A stretch of 57,976 bases of DNA from Gammaproteobacteria bacterium (GTDB taxonomy: Bacteria > Pseudomonadota > Gammaproteobacteria > Burkholderiales > Burkholderiaceae_C): contig JAHJOG010000125.1 of the NCBI GenBank assembly GCA_018820395.1, forward strand, positions 1 to 57,976. The letters are read 5' to 3'. Both the position numbers and the translations under genes were made by a program. Below are positions 18,434 through 26,231 of this stretch, one piece after another. How positions within the stretch are numbered: position 1 is the first letter of the stretch; every line of letters begins with the position of its first letter. The notes under the pieces were generated by a model. It was not told the origin of the DNA and ran no database searches. It was given only the letters and a program-made list of their open reading frames with translations.

Positions 18434-21400
18434 TCAATCCACCGTCGGAATCTCTCTCCAATTGAGCAATCGCACGCTCTGCCCCGTCATAGGCGGCACC
18501 GGCACATCACGCAGCCGACCTTGCACGTCTCCCGCCACCAGGCGGATTCGGGAGTCGACGCTGACGAACTTCAGATCCGTCACTGCCGATGTGCTGCTGA
18601 CGTACGGGACAGTCCCAGCCGGCGTGATGATCGATTGTCCGGTTCCGAAATCGATGGCATAGATGCGACTCTGTCCCGAAGGGCTGCAGGCGTCGCCCGT
18701 GGTGAGCAGCGATGCGAAGCCGACCACGCCGTTGATGGATGTCGGGTTCGACACCAGCCGCCATGCAGTGCCGCTGGCGACGCCCAGATCGAGGTACCAG
18801 CCGGCGGTGTTGGCGTAACTGATGGCCGTGCCGCTGATCAGGTCGGTGTCGGTGAGAGCGGTGAGCTTGGATCGAACGATCGGGTAGCTCACGCCGGCAG
18901 GCAGCGACGCTGCCGTGCCGAAGGTCGCCGAAGTGCCGTCGATGATGGCGTAGAAGGCCTGCGTGGAGGACAGATTGATATCGACCGTGTCGAGCAGTTG
19001 GCCGGTGCCGAACATCACGAAGCGCTTGCGGGTCTTGGGATCGATTTCGACCAGCGGCTGTACGGTGATGGGCTGTGCGTTGCCGTTCCCGTCGGCGAGC
19101 GTGGCCATGCGCAGCGGTGACGGGTAAGGCGTCGCGGTGCCACGCGCGGCGGTGACGTCGAAGCGCCAGAGCTGGCCATTGAGGTCGCCGACGTAGATGG
19201 CATCCGCAGTGCCGTCCGTGAAGTCCTTGATGTAGGCCGTGGCTTGGGCCAGGCCTGCCGAGGCGGTGCTTGTGCGCACCTTTTCGAGCAGCTGTCCGTT
19301 GCGAGGATTGACGAAGTAGATGTAGCCGTAGCCGTCGGAGTTGTTGTAGCCGGACGTGAACACCACCACCCAGCCGTACTTGGCGGTCTTGATCACGTTG
19401 GGAACGCCGTAGCTGAATCCCATCGTCGAATCCGTGAATTCCCAGAGCACCTTGCCCTGCGCTGCAGCTTCGGAATTCATGCCGGCCGGATCGGTCACAT
19501 CGATCGCGTAGAAGCTCTTGCCGCCTTTTCCGAGACCGCCGATCACCACCGTGCGCCAGTCGGAAGTCGCGGCGCTCGTGCTGGTGAAGACTCCGCCCGC
19601 ATTGTTGAAGTCGATGTCGAAAGTCAGCGGCGAGCCATCCACGTAGTAGTGGTGCAGATAGTTGGGGTTGCCGAGTTGCGCCAGGCCATCGACCGCCGGC
19701 GTGCCGCTCGGCCCCGTGATCACGGCGCTGGGCACATAGGCGAACTGTTCCTTGCCCGCCGTGGTGCCGGTCAGCGCGCCATCGAACGCATGCAACATGC
19801 CGTCGTTCGCACCGACGTAGACCATGGTGGGGCGTGCGGCCCAGGTCGTCTTGAACGCGTTGTAGCCAGGGTTGACCGCGTCCGAAAAACGCATCGAAGG
19901 CGGGCCGGTGGGGTTGACCTTTGAATTGACGATGTCGCCGAGCAGGTTCGGGCGTTGCCGGTAGAGCGCGGCACTGTTGGTCGCCGACTTCTCGTTGGTG
20001 CGGTCGCCACGGATGTAGTTGATGAACTTCGCGCTGTCGTCCTGGTTGGGCGTGTCCCATGGGGTGTCCAGTGCGAGCTTCTGCGCGCTCGTGAGGCTGG
20101 CGTAGCGAAAGGGGATGCCCGCCGTGCCGTTCCACGTGATCACGCGTCGGGCGGTGTCCCAGCCCACGCCGGCCAACTGGGTTTCGAGCGTCGTGGCCGT
20201 GCTCCAGACATTGGTCGATGTGGGTGTGCCATCCGAAGCGAAGGTGATCTGGTTACCGGTGACCGTGCCGGTCCACCCGGTCGAATCGTATTGCGATGCG
20301 TAGGATGCAGCGCCTACGGAAGACACCTGAACGGTCGACAGCGAGAACGATGTCGTGAACGACTTGATGGCGTTGGCGATGCTCGCGAAGGCCTTGGTTA
20401 GGCCGTCGACCATCGTGTCGGGGCGGCCCGCAGTGAAGTAGTTGTCGGGCCGCGGCTGCGTCGTGCCGCCATTGCGCGAGTCGTACAAGGTGTCGCCGCT
20501 AGTGGTCCACCAGGTGTCGGGGATGGTTCCGGTGAACGCGTACGGGTCGAACCCGGTCGGCACCTTCAACCCACCGAATTTGGCGGCCAGATAGAACTGG
20601 TTGTTGGCCTGGAAAGCTTGTTCGAGCACGTCGACCCAGTAGGTCTGAACGGTCTGCTTGCCGATGGTCTGGGTCTGGCCTGCTACGTCGGGCCGGATGT
20701 CCTTGGCGTTGGCGTCGTAGGCAAGGCCGGCCATCATGGCCGAGTTGTTGCTGCAGCAGCCGTTGGACACGTTCGTGCGTGTGCCCAGGTCGGCTCCCAT
20801 GCCTTGCAACACGCCGACCTTGTTGGTGGCAGTGACTGCATTGACGCTGGTGTCGGCCGATACAAGAGGCGGCATGCCCGGCTCGTTGGCGGTGTTGGTG
20901 TTGCCCGGCACGTCCTTGTCGGCGTGGGTGTAGATGTCCCCGATGCCAAGCACGAAGTTGCGCTGACACGAGTACTGGATGGGGTCGTCCCAGTTGGTAA
21001 TCACGGGAAAGCCATCGAGCTGGGTTCGTCGCGTGTTCGCGGAATTGGAAAGATTGCTCCATTCCGGGACGTTGCCGAGGTTCCTGTAATAGCGCAGCGC
21101 GGCGTAGTACAGCTCGCCGACAGGGTCGTTCCCCTTGTAGTCACCTGGGCTGAGCTGCCCGAACTTGTTGAGGTAGTTGATCACGCCGCTGTCGTTGATG
21201 GTGACGCCGCTTCCAGAACTCGCGGTGGCATCCGCTGCGTTCGGATTCCGGACATAAACGCCCGTCGATGCATCCCACTCGGTTGCAGTGTTGACGATGT
21301 CCGGGAGGCCAGGAACGGGTTGCGATGGTCCGACGAACTTCTGCCGGGCACGCAGCACGCCGCCGTCCCTTTGGTTGCCTGATTCGTTCAGGTAGCCGAA

Positions 21401-22597
21401 CGCGCTGTAGCGCATGCGCGTCGCGTACTGCTGCATCAGCCCCTCAGGCTTCCAGTTGCTTCCATACTTCTTGCAGTTCGCTTCGACGCCGCCCGGCGCG
21501 TTCGGATCGCACACCTTGTTGCGCATCGTGAAGTCTTTGGTGCCCGTGTTCGCGACGTCGCTGGTGAAGGTGGTGAACGAGGTCGAACTGGGGCGCTTCC
21601 AGGCGAACTGCATCACTGCGCCGCCGCCGTTCTCGTAGTACTCGATCTTCACGGAGAAGTTCTGGCCGGCGGTGAGGGTGTATGTCGCGTCGTAGGTTGT
21701 CGGGCCTTGGTCTATCCACCTGTCGACAAGCAAGACCGAATTGACGTACAGCCTGACACCGTCGTCTGCTGTGACGCGGAACGTGTAAGTGCCGGCTTCT
21801 GGCGCCACGAAGTTTCCGGTATAGCGCGCCGAAAAGCCGTCGGCATTCACGGCGCCCGCGGGGCTCCCGCTGCCCCAGTCGGCGTAAGCGGGGTCATTGT
21901 TGTTGGTATAGACCGTGCCACCGCTCAAGGTTTTGGTGTTGAAGTACTCGCCCTTCATGCCGCCACCGGTTGGCGTGACCCGCATGGCGAAGCCTCGGCC
22001 ATTCACGGACACCGTGAGCGCCGTTGCGCTCGGATACGGCGTTGCGCCCGCGATCTCCGAGACCGTCAGGTTGCGATCGGGAAAAAGGCCCTGGCCGGAA
22101 TGCCAGCCTTTTTCGAGGATGGTGGTGGTCGCCGTGTCGACCACGCGCTTGCCGCCAGTCATGGCCCAGCGAAACGGATCGATCGTGGCGGTGGCGGCCC
22201 AGTTGAGAAAGTTGCCGCTCCACTTGGTGCCATCGCACTTGCGTGCGGTCGCGACGGCGGTCGGGTTGAAGTAGCTCGAATCACCCTTGGTGCCGTCGTT
22301 GGGCGTCGGGATCAACGGGTTGGCCGTCGTGTCGCTGACATACGTGTAGCACTTGTTCGGATCGAAATAGCCGAGAAACGTAGCAGCGCTGCTGTAGATG
22401 TCTGTGTGCGCGGTTCGCGACGCGGTAGGCCATTCCACCGACAACGCCAAGGCGAGGTTGCCCGGGACATTGGATGTGACGAACACCGGCTGGTCGGCCA
22501 GACTGGCGGCGCCGGACGATCCGGACCAACCCAGGAGCGCACCGGCGAGGCCAAGTGCGCACACGGCACTCCTGCGAAGCATCGAGTTGTTTTTCAT
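18434..22597 (-). CDS. pilY1: Type IV pilus tip adhesin PilY1 with inserted PA14 domain
   Basis: A 1387-residue exported protein with a signal peptide (about 1-31). The N-terminal part has PilY1-like segments (YSSAATFLGYFDPNKCYTYV, WSGNFLNWAATATIDPFRWAM). Residues about 213-345 form a PA14-type beta-barrel (GEYFNTKTLSGG, GTYTFRVTADDGVRLYVNS, FSVKIEYYENGGGAVMQFAW), a carbohydrate-binding fold. The C-terminal half is the PilC/PilY1 beta-propeller (VYVGANDGMLHAFDG, VVIGGLGKGGKSFYAIDVTDP), including a calcium-loop-like DFTDGTAD (about 1125) before GDLNGQLWRFDV. It is the last gene of the minor-pilin operon, 15 bp after pilX, and supports pilus assembly, retraction control and adhesion in known systems. 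Confidence 0.93.
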   Translation of the reverse strand: MKNNSMLRRSAVCALGLAGALLGWSGSSGAASLADQPVFVTSNVPGNLALALSVEWPTASRTAHTDIYSSAATFLGYFDPNKCYTYVSDTTANPLIPTPNDGTKGDSSYFNPTAVATARKCDGTKWSGNFLNWAATATIDPFRWAMTGGKRVVDTATTTILEKGWHSGQGLFPDRNLTVSEIAGATPYPSATALTVSVNGRGFAMRVTPTGGGMKGEYFNTKTLSGGTVYTNNNDPAYADWGSGSPAGAVNADGFSARYTGNFVAPEAGTYTFRVTADDGVRLYVNSVLLVDRWIDQGPTTYDATYTLTAGQNFSVKIEYYENGGGAVMQFAWKRPSSTSFTTFTSDVANTGTKDFTMRNKVCDPNAPGGVEANCKKYGSNWKPEGLMQQYATRMRYSAFGYLNESGNQRDGGVLRARQKFVGPSQPVPGLPDIVNTATEWDASTGVYVRNPNAADATASSGSGVTINDSGVINYLNKFGQLSPGDYKGNDPVGELYYAALRYYRNLGNVPEWSNLSNSANTRRTQLDGFPVITNWDDPIQYSCQRNFVLGIGDIYTHADKDVPGNTNTANEPGMPPLVSADTSVNAVTATNKVGVLQGMGADLGTRTNVSNGCCSNNSAMMAGLAYDANAKDIRPDVAGQTQTIGKQTVQTYWVDVLEQAFQANNQFYLAAKFGGLKVPTGFDPYAFTGTIPDTWWTTSGDTLYDSRNGGTTQPRPDNYFTAGRPDTMVDGLTKAFASIANAIKSFTTSFSLSTVQVSSVGAASYASQYDSTGWTGTVTGNQITFASDGTPTSTNVWSTATTLETQLAGVGWDTARRVITWNGTAGIPFRYASLTSAQKLALDTPWDTPNQDDSAKFINYIRGDRTNEKSATNSAALYRQRPNLLGDIVNSKVNPTGPPSMRFSDAVNPGYNAFKTTWAARPTMVYVGANDGMLHAFDGALTGTTAGKEQFAYVPSAVITGPSGTPAVDGLAQLGNPNYLHHYYVDGSPLTFDIDFNNAGGVFTSTSAATSDWRTVVIGGLGKGGKSFYAIDVTDPAGMNSEAAAQGKVLWEFTDSTMGFSYGVPNVIKTAKYGWVVVFTSGYNNSDGYGYIYFVNPRNGQLLEKVRTSTASAGLAQATAYIKDFTDGTADAIYVGDLNGQLWRFDVTAARGTATPYPSPLRMATLADGNGNAQPITVQPLVEIDPKTRKRFVMFGTGQLLDTVDINLSSTQAFYAIIDGTSATFGTAASLPAGVSYPIVRSKLTALTDTDLISGTAISYANTAGWYLDLGVASGTAWRLVSNPTSINGVVGFASLLTTGDACSPSGQSRIYAIDFGTGQSIITPAGTVPYVSSTSAVTDLKFVSVDSRIRLVAGDVQGRLRDVPVPPMTGQSVRLLNWREIPTVD

Positions 22598-22612
22598 GAT
22601 TCGCTTGACTCT

Positions 22613-23233
22613 CTAGAGCTCGGGCTTGGTGAAAGAAGATTGCAGGAAGACCTGTGTGTCGCGCGGCCCATCGACACGCACCGTAAGGCGATAGATCAGC
22701 GTCGATGCCGGAGGTATGTCTTCTCGGGCTCGCTGCGCACTGCCGCCGGTCACCGCCGTCGTCTGAGGCGCGTAGACGCAGCCTTTGGCGCCGAGCGATG
22801 CAGGAGTGCCTGCGGCGTTGCACAAGCGCTCGATCAGGTAGTGCACCGTCACGCCGTCGTTCACGATGTCGTTGGCGCTGGTTGTATAGACGCCGTACTG
22901 CGTGTTGTCGAGCATCACGGTCGGCACGCCACGCGCATTGGTCGGGAGTGCGTAGGCAACGTAGTTCGCCGCCTGCACATTGGCGATGTCCGCGCCCGTT
23001 GTTGCCAGCGCACCGCCGGTCTTGAACAAGGTCAGAGCGCGTGCCGCGGCCTGCTCTCCGCGATTGACCAGATCACGCTTGAACGCCAGGTTGCCGGCGC
23101 CGAAGAGCGAGGTGTTCATCGATCGAACCACCGCGACGCCACCGGCCAGTAGAACCACCAGGATGATCAGGCAGAAGATCAGCACCACGCCGCGTTCGCG
23201 CGGGCGCATCGTCGCAGGCATGGGCTTCTTCAT
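22613..23233 (-). CDS. pilX: Minor pilin-like protein PilX
   Basis: A 206-residue protein with a prepilin-like N-terminus: a basic leader ending ERG, then a hydrophobic helix VVLIFCLIILVVLLAGGVAVV. It lacks the Glu at position +5 (Phe instead), as is common for PilX/GspK-like members. The region MNTSLFGAGNLAFKRDLVNRG is typical for PilX-type proteins. It overlaps pilW by 4 bp upstream and is followed by pilY1 after 15 bp. It is predicted to belong to the priming complex of minor pilins at the pilus tip. Confidence 0.88.
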   Translation of the reverse strand: MKKPMPATMRPRERGVVLIFCLIILVVLLAGGVAVVRSMNTSLFGAGNLAFKRDLVNRGEQAAARALTLFKTGGALATTGADIANVQAANYVAYALPTNARGVPTVMLDNTQYGVYTTSANDIVNDGVTVHYLIERLCNAAGTPASLGAKGCVYAPQTTAVTGGSAQRAREDIPPASTLIYRLTVRVDGPRDTQVFLQSSFTKPEL

Positions 23234-24435
23234 GATGTGGGCAGCAGAAGGACGTTGCGGATGGGAATGGTGAAGTCGACGACGCGATAGCGGTAATGCA
23301 ACGCGTCGCCGGTGATGTTCAGGACCGGAGGCTGATCGGCTGCAGGCAGATCACCGAAGAGTTGTATCGAACCCGGACCAACGTTCTCTCCGTTGTCCTT
23401 GGTCTTCTCGTAGTTGCTGCTGCGAAGAATTAGCCCGATGCGCACCGCCGCGACGCTGCGCGCGAGGAGCGGATTGGCCATCATGTTGGTGATCGAATTC
23501 GCACCGGTTGCCGGAAACCACCCCTGGAACGCGCCGTTCGTGGTGTTGACCAGTCCGTACACGGCATTCATCCGAACGACGCCGTCGACCATTGCCTGCG
23601 TTTCGGCACTGCCACTGCTCTGCAGCAGGTCATAGCTCTGCAGGGTGCGATCCGCGCCTACTCCGATCAATTGAAACTGCACATCGGTGGCAAGTGCGTT
23701 GCCCAAAGGCGTGACATAAGCGTCTCCGCCTGCCGCGAGCGCGCTGACGTTCGAATAGTAGGGCGCCGGTTTTCCGCTTGGCGCGGTGCCGCCGAGAGGC
23801 AGGGTTTCGTTGTTGGCTACATCCATGAAGCCCGTGCTGACTTGCTCGATGGTGCAGTCCGTCGTACCTGGCCGGCTGATCAAGACGACGTCGGCCGCCT
23901 TCAGACTGATGGTGTTGTCCAGTCGCAGGATGTTCGGGCTGGCACCGCTGGAGCGAATGGTGCGTGGCACATCGCCCGCCGCCGAATTGCCACCCATCAC
24001 GGCGATCACGTCCGACACGCCGTCGACACCTTGCCCGCTGCCGATGAGCAACGGAGCCACCGTCAATGTCGCGCTGCTCGCTGAGCCATCAAGGAAAAAT
24101 TGGAACGGGGCCGGAAAAGCGACTCCCCGCGGAAGAATCACGTTTGCGCCGCGGACCGCATTGAGCCTGCACCCGAACACGCCCAGATTCCAGGCCTGCG
24201 CAAAACCCGATCCGGCACTGCGGACGGCGCGGTCCAAAATATACGCGGCATAGTTGCCCGATTGATCCATGTCGCTGACGCTGGTGGTCGTGCGTTTGGT
24301 CGATTCGCCGAAAGTGACTGCGCTCGTCACAGCCAGCGTGACCACCAGCCCGATCGTCACGGCGACGAGCAACTCGACCAGCGTCACGCCGCGCTGCTTC
24401 GCCCTGGCAATCGGAGAAAGGTGACGAGTACTCAT
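23230..24435 (-). CDS. pilW: Minor pilin PilW
   Basis: A 401-residue prepilin-like protein. Its leader ends KQRG, followed by VTLVELLVAVTIGLVVTLAV with E+5, and the helix continues to MDQSGNYAAYILDRAVRSAG, a hallmark of PilW/GspJ-like proteins. The long Ser/Gly-rich body ends with FTIPIRN, also typical of the family. ATG 24435 overlaps the pilV stop by 4 bp, and its own stop overlaps pilX by 4 bp, so translation is probably coupled. Confidence 0.92.
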   Translation of the reverse strand: MSTRHLSPIARAKQRGVTLVELLVAVTIGLVVTLAVTSAVTFGESTKRTTTSVSDMDQSGNYAAYILDRAVRSAGSGFAQAWNLGVFGCRLNAVRGANVILPRGVAFPAPFQFFLDGSASSATLTVAPLLIGSGQGVDGVSDVIAVMGGNSAAGDVPRTIRSSGASPNILRLDNTISLKAADVVLISRPGTTDCTIEQVSTGFMDVANNETLPLGGTAPSGKPAPYYSNVSALAAGGDAYVTPLGNALATDVQFQLIGVGADRTLQSYDLLQSSGSAETQAMVDGVVRMNAVYGLVNTTNGAFQGWFPATGANSITNMMANPLLARSVAAVRIGLILRSSNYEKTKDNGENVGPGSIQLFGDLPAADQPPVLNITGDALHYRYRVVDFTIPIRNVLLLPTS

Positions 24436-24842
24436 GGCAGCACCACCCGGGTGATCAAGCGACTGTCGGACTCCGATGCACTGCGCGAAGGCTCGCGCCA
24501 GGTGATGGAGACATCGGCGGCATTGCCGGTGACCGTGATCGTCGCCGCTCCGCCCGGCAGGCCGCCCTGGCTCGGGGTGCCAACGCGCGTCTGCCAAGCG
24601 TTGAAATCGGAAGCGGGCACGGTCAGTGTGCCGTTGAGCCACATGGTTGTGGCGATCTCGTTGGCCAGCAGCGCCGCGCGACTGCGGTCTTCGGCATCGG
24701 TCGAAAAGCTGATCGCACGGGCCTGCAGTCCAATCAGGCCGAGAATGCCCAGCGAAAAAATCAGGATCGCGACCAGCACTTCGATCAGTGCTACGCCGGC
24801 CTGATCGCGCCGTCGAGCGGGGGAACTGGATCTGCTTTTCAT
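24432..24842 (-). CDS. pilV: Minor pilin PilV
   Basis: A 136-residue prepilin. The leader ends DQAG, followed by VALIEVLVAILIFSLGILGL with E+5, then GLQARAISFSTDAEDRSRAALLANEI, which is characteristic of PilV/GspI. The ATG at 24842 overlaps the fimT stop by 4 bp; the frame is open further upstream, but that part overlaps fimT without pilin-like sequence. It is part of the minor-pilin priming complex. Confidence 0.93.
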   Translation of the reverse strand: MKSRSSSPARRRDQAGVALIEVLVAILIFSLGILGLIGLQARAISFSTDAEDRSRAALLANEIATTMWLNGTLTVPASDFNAWQTRVGTPSQGGLPGGAATITVTGNAADVSITWREPSRSASESDSRLITRVVLP

Positions 24843-25465
24843 GGGCACCCCTCGGGGTAGGTCGCCGACAGAGTCTTGGCCGGATCGCACAGGCGCACCT
24901 GTCCGCCGAGCGCGACGGTCACGCGCAACGGCCGATCCACACCGGCGACCGGGTTGGTGTACGTGATGTCGTAGACCTGGACCGGGGGCGTCGTCGTCGG
25001 CAGCGCGCAGGAGGCGCCTGTCACGCCGGGCGTGGTGTTGACCACCATCCGGCCGATCGAGTTGAAGCAGATGGCGGCGGGGCCGGTGATGCTGATCGTC
25101 GTGTCAAGTTCGCTCACCACGCCAGCTTCGATGAATGCGCTGGTCTCGCCCGTTGCCATGCTGACCACAGTACTCACGGCCCAGTTGCGGCCATTGGCGG
25201 CCGCGGAGTAGCCGGTGGTCGTCGGCTTGTCGTTGGTGAGAGCAAACACGGTCTGGCGACTGCGGCGCAGTGCTTCCGCTTGGGCAGTGCGCAGCCCGTT
25301 CTGCAGTGAGTCGCTGGCGGCGCGCAGCCGGCTGTTGCGAATCCAGCCGCTCATCGAGGGCATGGCCAGGGCGAAGAGGAGGGCCATGACGACCATCGTC
25401 ACGAGCATCTCGATCAACGTGAAGCCCGCGGCTGCACGCCTCGGCGACGCGCTGCGGATCAGCAC
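24839..25465 (-). CDS. fimT: FimT/FimU-type minor pseudopilin (GspH-like)
   Basis: A 208-residue prepilin-like protein with a short leader ending AAAG, then FTLIEMLVTMVVMALLFALA (E+5). The segment RLRAASDSLQNGLRTAQAEALRR is the FimT/GspH helix, and the GspH C-terminal beta domain includes ICFNSIGR and the cysteines near the end. The GTG at 25465 is taken as start: it gives a normal leader length and overlaps the upstream pilE-like gene by 7 bp; no ATG lies near. FimT has been linked to DNA uptake in other bacteria, FimU to pilus priming; I cannot tell them apart here. Confidence 0.88.
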   Translation of the reverse strand: MLIRSASPRRAAAGFTLIEMLVTMVVMALLFALAMPSMSGWIRNSRLRAASDSLQNGLRTAQAEALRRSRQTVFALTNDKPTTTGYSAAANGRNWAVSTVVSMATGETSAFIEAGVVSELDTTISITGPAAICFNSIGRMVVNTTPGVTGASCALPTTTPPVQVYDITYTNPVAGVDRPLRVTVALGGQVRLCDPAKTLSATYPEGCP

Positions 25466-25932
25466 GTCTGGCCCTTCTTCAGGATCCACGACGTGGCGCA
25501 GGTGCCGGTCCAGCCGGATCCGGTAGGCACGCCAGCGGTGGCACGCACGTTGGATTGATCGATGGAGTACTGAGCACCGTTGACCGGACCGCTGCCCGTC
25601 GCCACGAGCGTGAACGTCGTGGCCGTCGGCGCGGGGTTGCAGCTCACGACGAAGCTGCCGAAGGTGAGCTGCGCGGCAGTTCCCGAACACGGCGACTTGA
25701 TCGAGGCGCTGACATCGGCGTACGTGCGGTTGTCCTGGTAATAGCGCTCCATGTTGGCTCGCATGGCGGACAGCGCGTTGGTGGCGTCGATCACCTGCCC
25801 GCGCCGGACGTAGTCCTGATAAGCGGGAATCGCGATCGCCGCGAGGATGCCGACGATCGCGACGGTGATCATCACTTCGATCAGGGTGAAGCCGTGCTGG
25901 CGGGTGGGGCGCGAAGAGGAGGCGATGGACAC
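25459..25932 (-). CDS. pilE: PilE-like minor type IV pilin
   Basis: A 157-residue prepilin. The leader ends RQHG, then FTLIEVMITVAIVGILAAIA with E+5 and PAYQDYVRRGQV. The region ALSAMRANMERYYQDNRTYA is the minor PilE signature, and the C-terminal cysteines support a disulfide loop. The GTG start at 25932 gives a 13-residue leader and has AAAGG upstream; the frame is open to an ATG at 26025, but that would give an unusually long leader. It is the first gene of the six-gene operon ending with pilY1. Confidence 0.9.
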   Translation of the reverse strand: MSIASSSRPTRQHGFTLIEVMITVAIVGILAAIAIPAYQDYVRRGQVIDATNALSAMRANMERYYQDNRTYADVSASIKSPCSGTAAQLTFGSFVVSCNPAPTATTFTLVATGSGPVNGAQYSIDQSNVRATAGVPTGSGWTGTCATSWILKKGQTC

Positions 25933-25952
25933 TGGCGACCTTTGGCGATGGA

Positions 25953-25965
25953 TGTAACTGTCACA
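25953..25965. promoter_or_regulatory. Near-perfect dyad upstream of the minor-pilin operon
   Basis: TGTAACTGTCACA is a near-palindrome (one mismatched pair) 21-33 bp before the GTG of the pilE-like gene. It resembles half of a CRP-like site but does not have the TGTGA-N6-TCACA spacing. Function unknown. Confidence 0.25.
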
Positions 25966-26167
25966 AATTGTGGCGGTTTCACTCGAAATCTGGCGGCCGT
26001 TGGTCAGGCCTCCGCTCCCACTCATCGGCGGCTCGATGGCGCAGTGCCAACTTTTTCATGGTCGTAATCTGACCCAGACGGGCGCGATACGGCGGATGCA
26101 AAGAGGTGCATGCGCATCACCCCTATAGGAAAACTGCCCGCTTCAACCTACAAATTAAGACCAATAA

Positions 26168-26188
26168 GAATGATTCGCAGTATCATTC
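26168..26188. promoter_or_regulatory. Candidate Fur box upstream of the TonB receptor
   Basis: GAATGAT-N7-ATCATTC, a perfect 7-7-7 dyad with the NAT-type repeats seen in Fur sites, 44 bp before the receptor start. The adjoining sequence is AT-rich (CCAATAAGAAT), unlike the surroundings, as expected for an iron-repressed promoter. Confidence 0.65.
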
Positions 26189-26231
26189 GCGCGTCGATTG
26201 ACGCAACCAACAACATCCTTGGAGGAGGAAC

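Noticed and set aside
26030..26060. Sigma-54-like TGGCAC upstream of the minor-pilin operon
   Set aside because: The -24 half is good, but the -12 GC is missing at the correct spacing.
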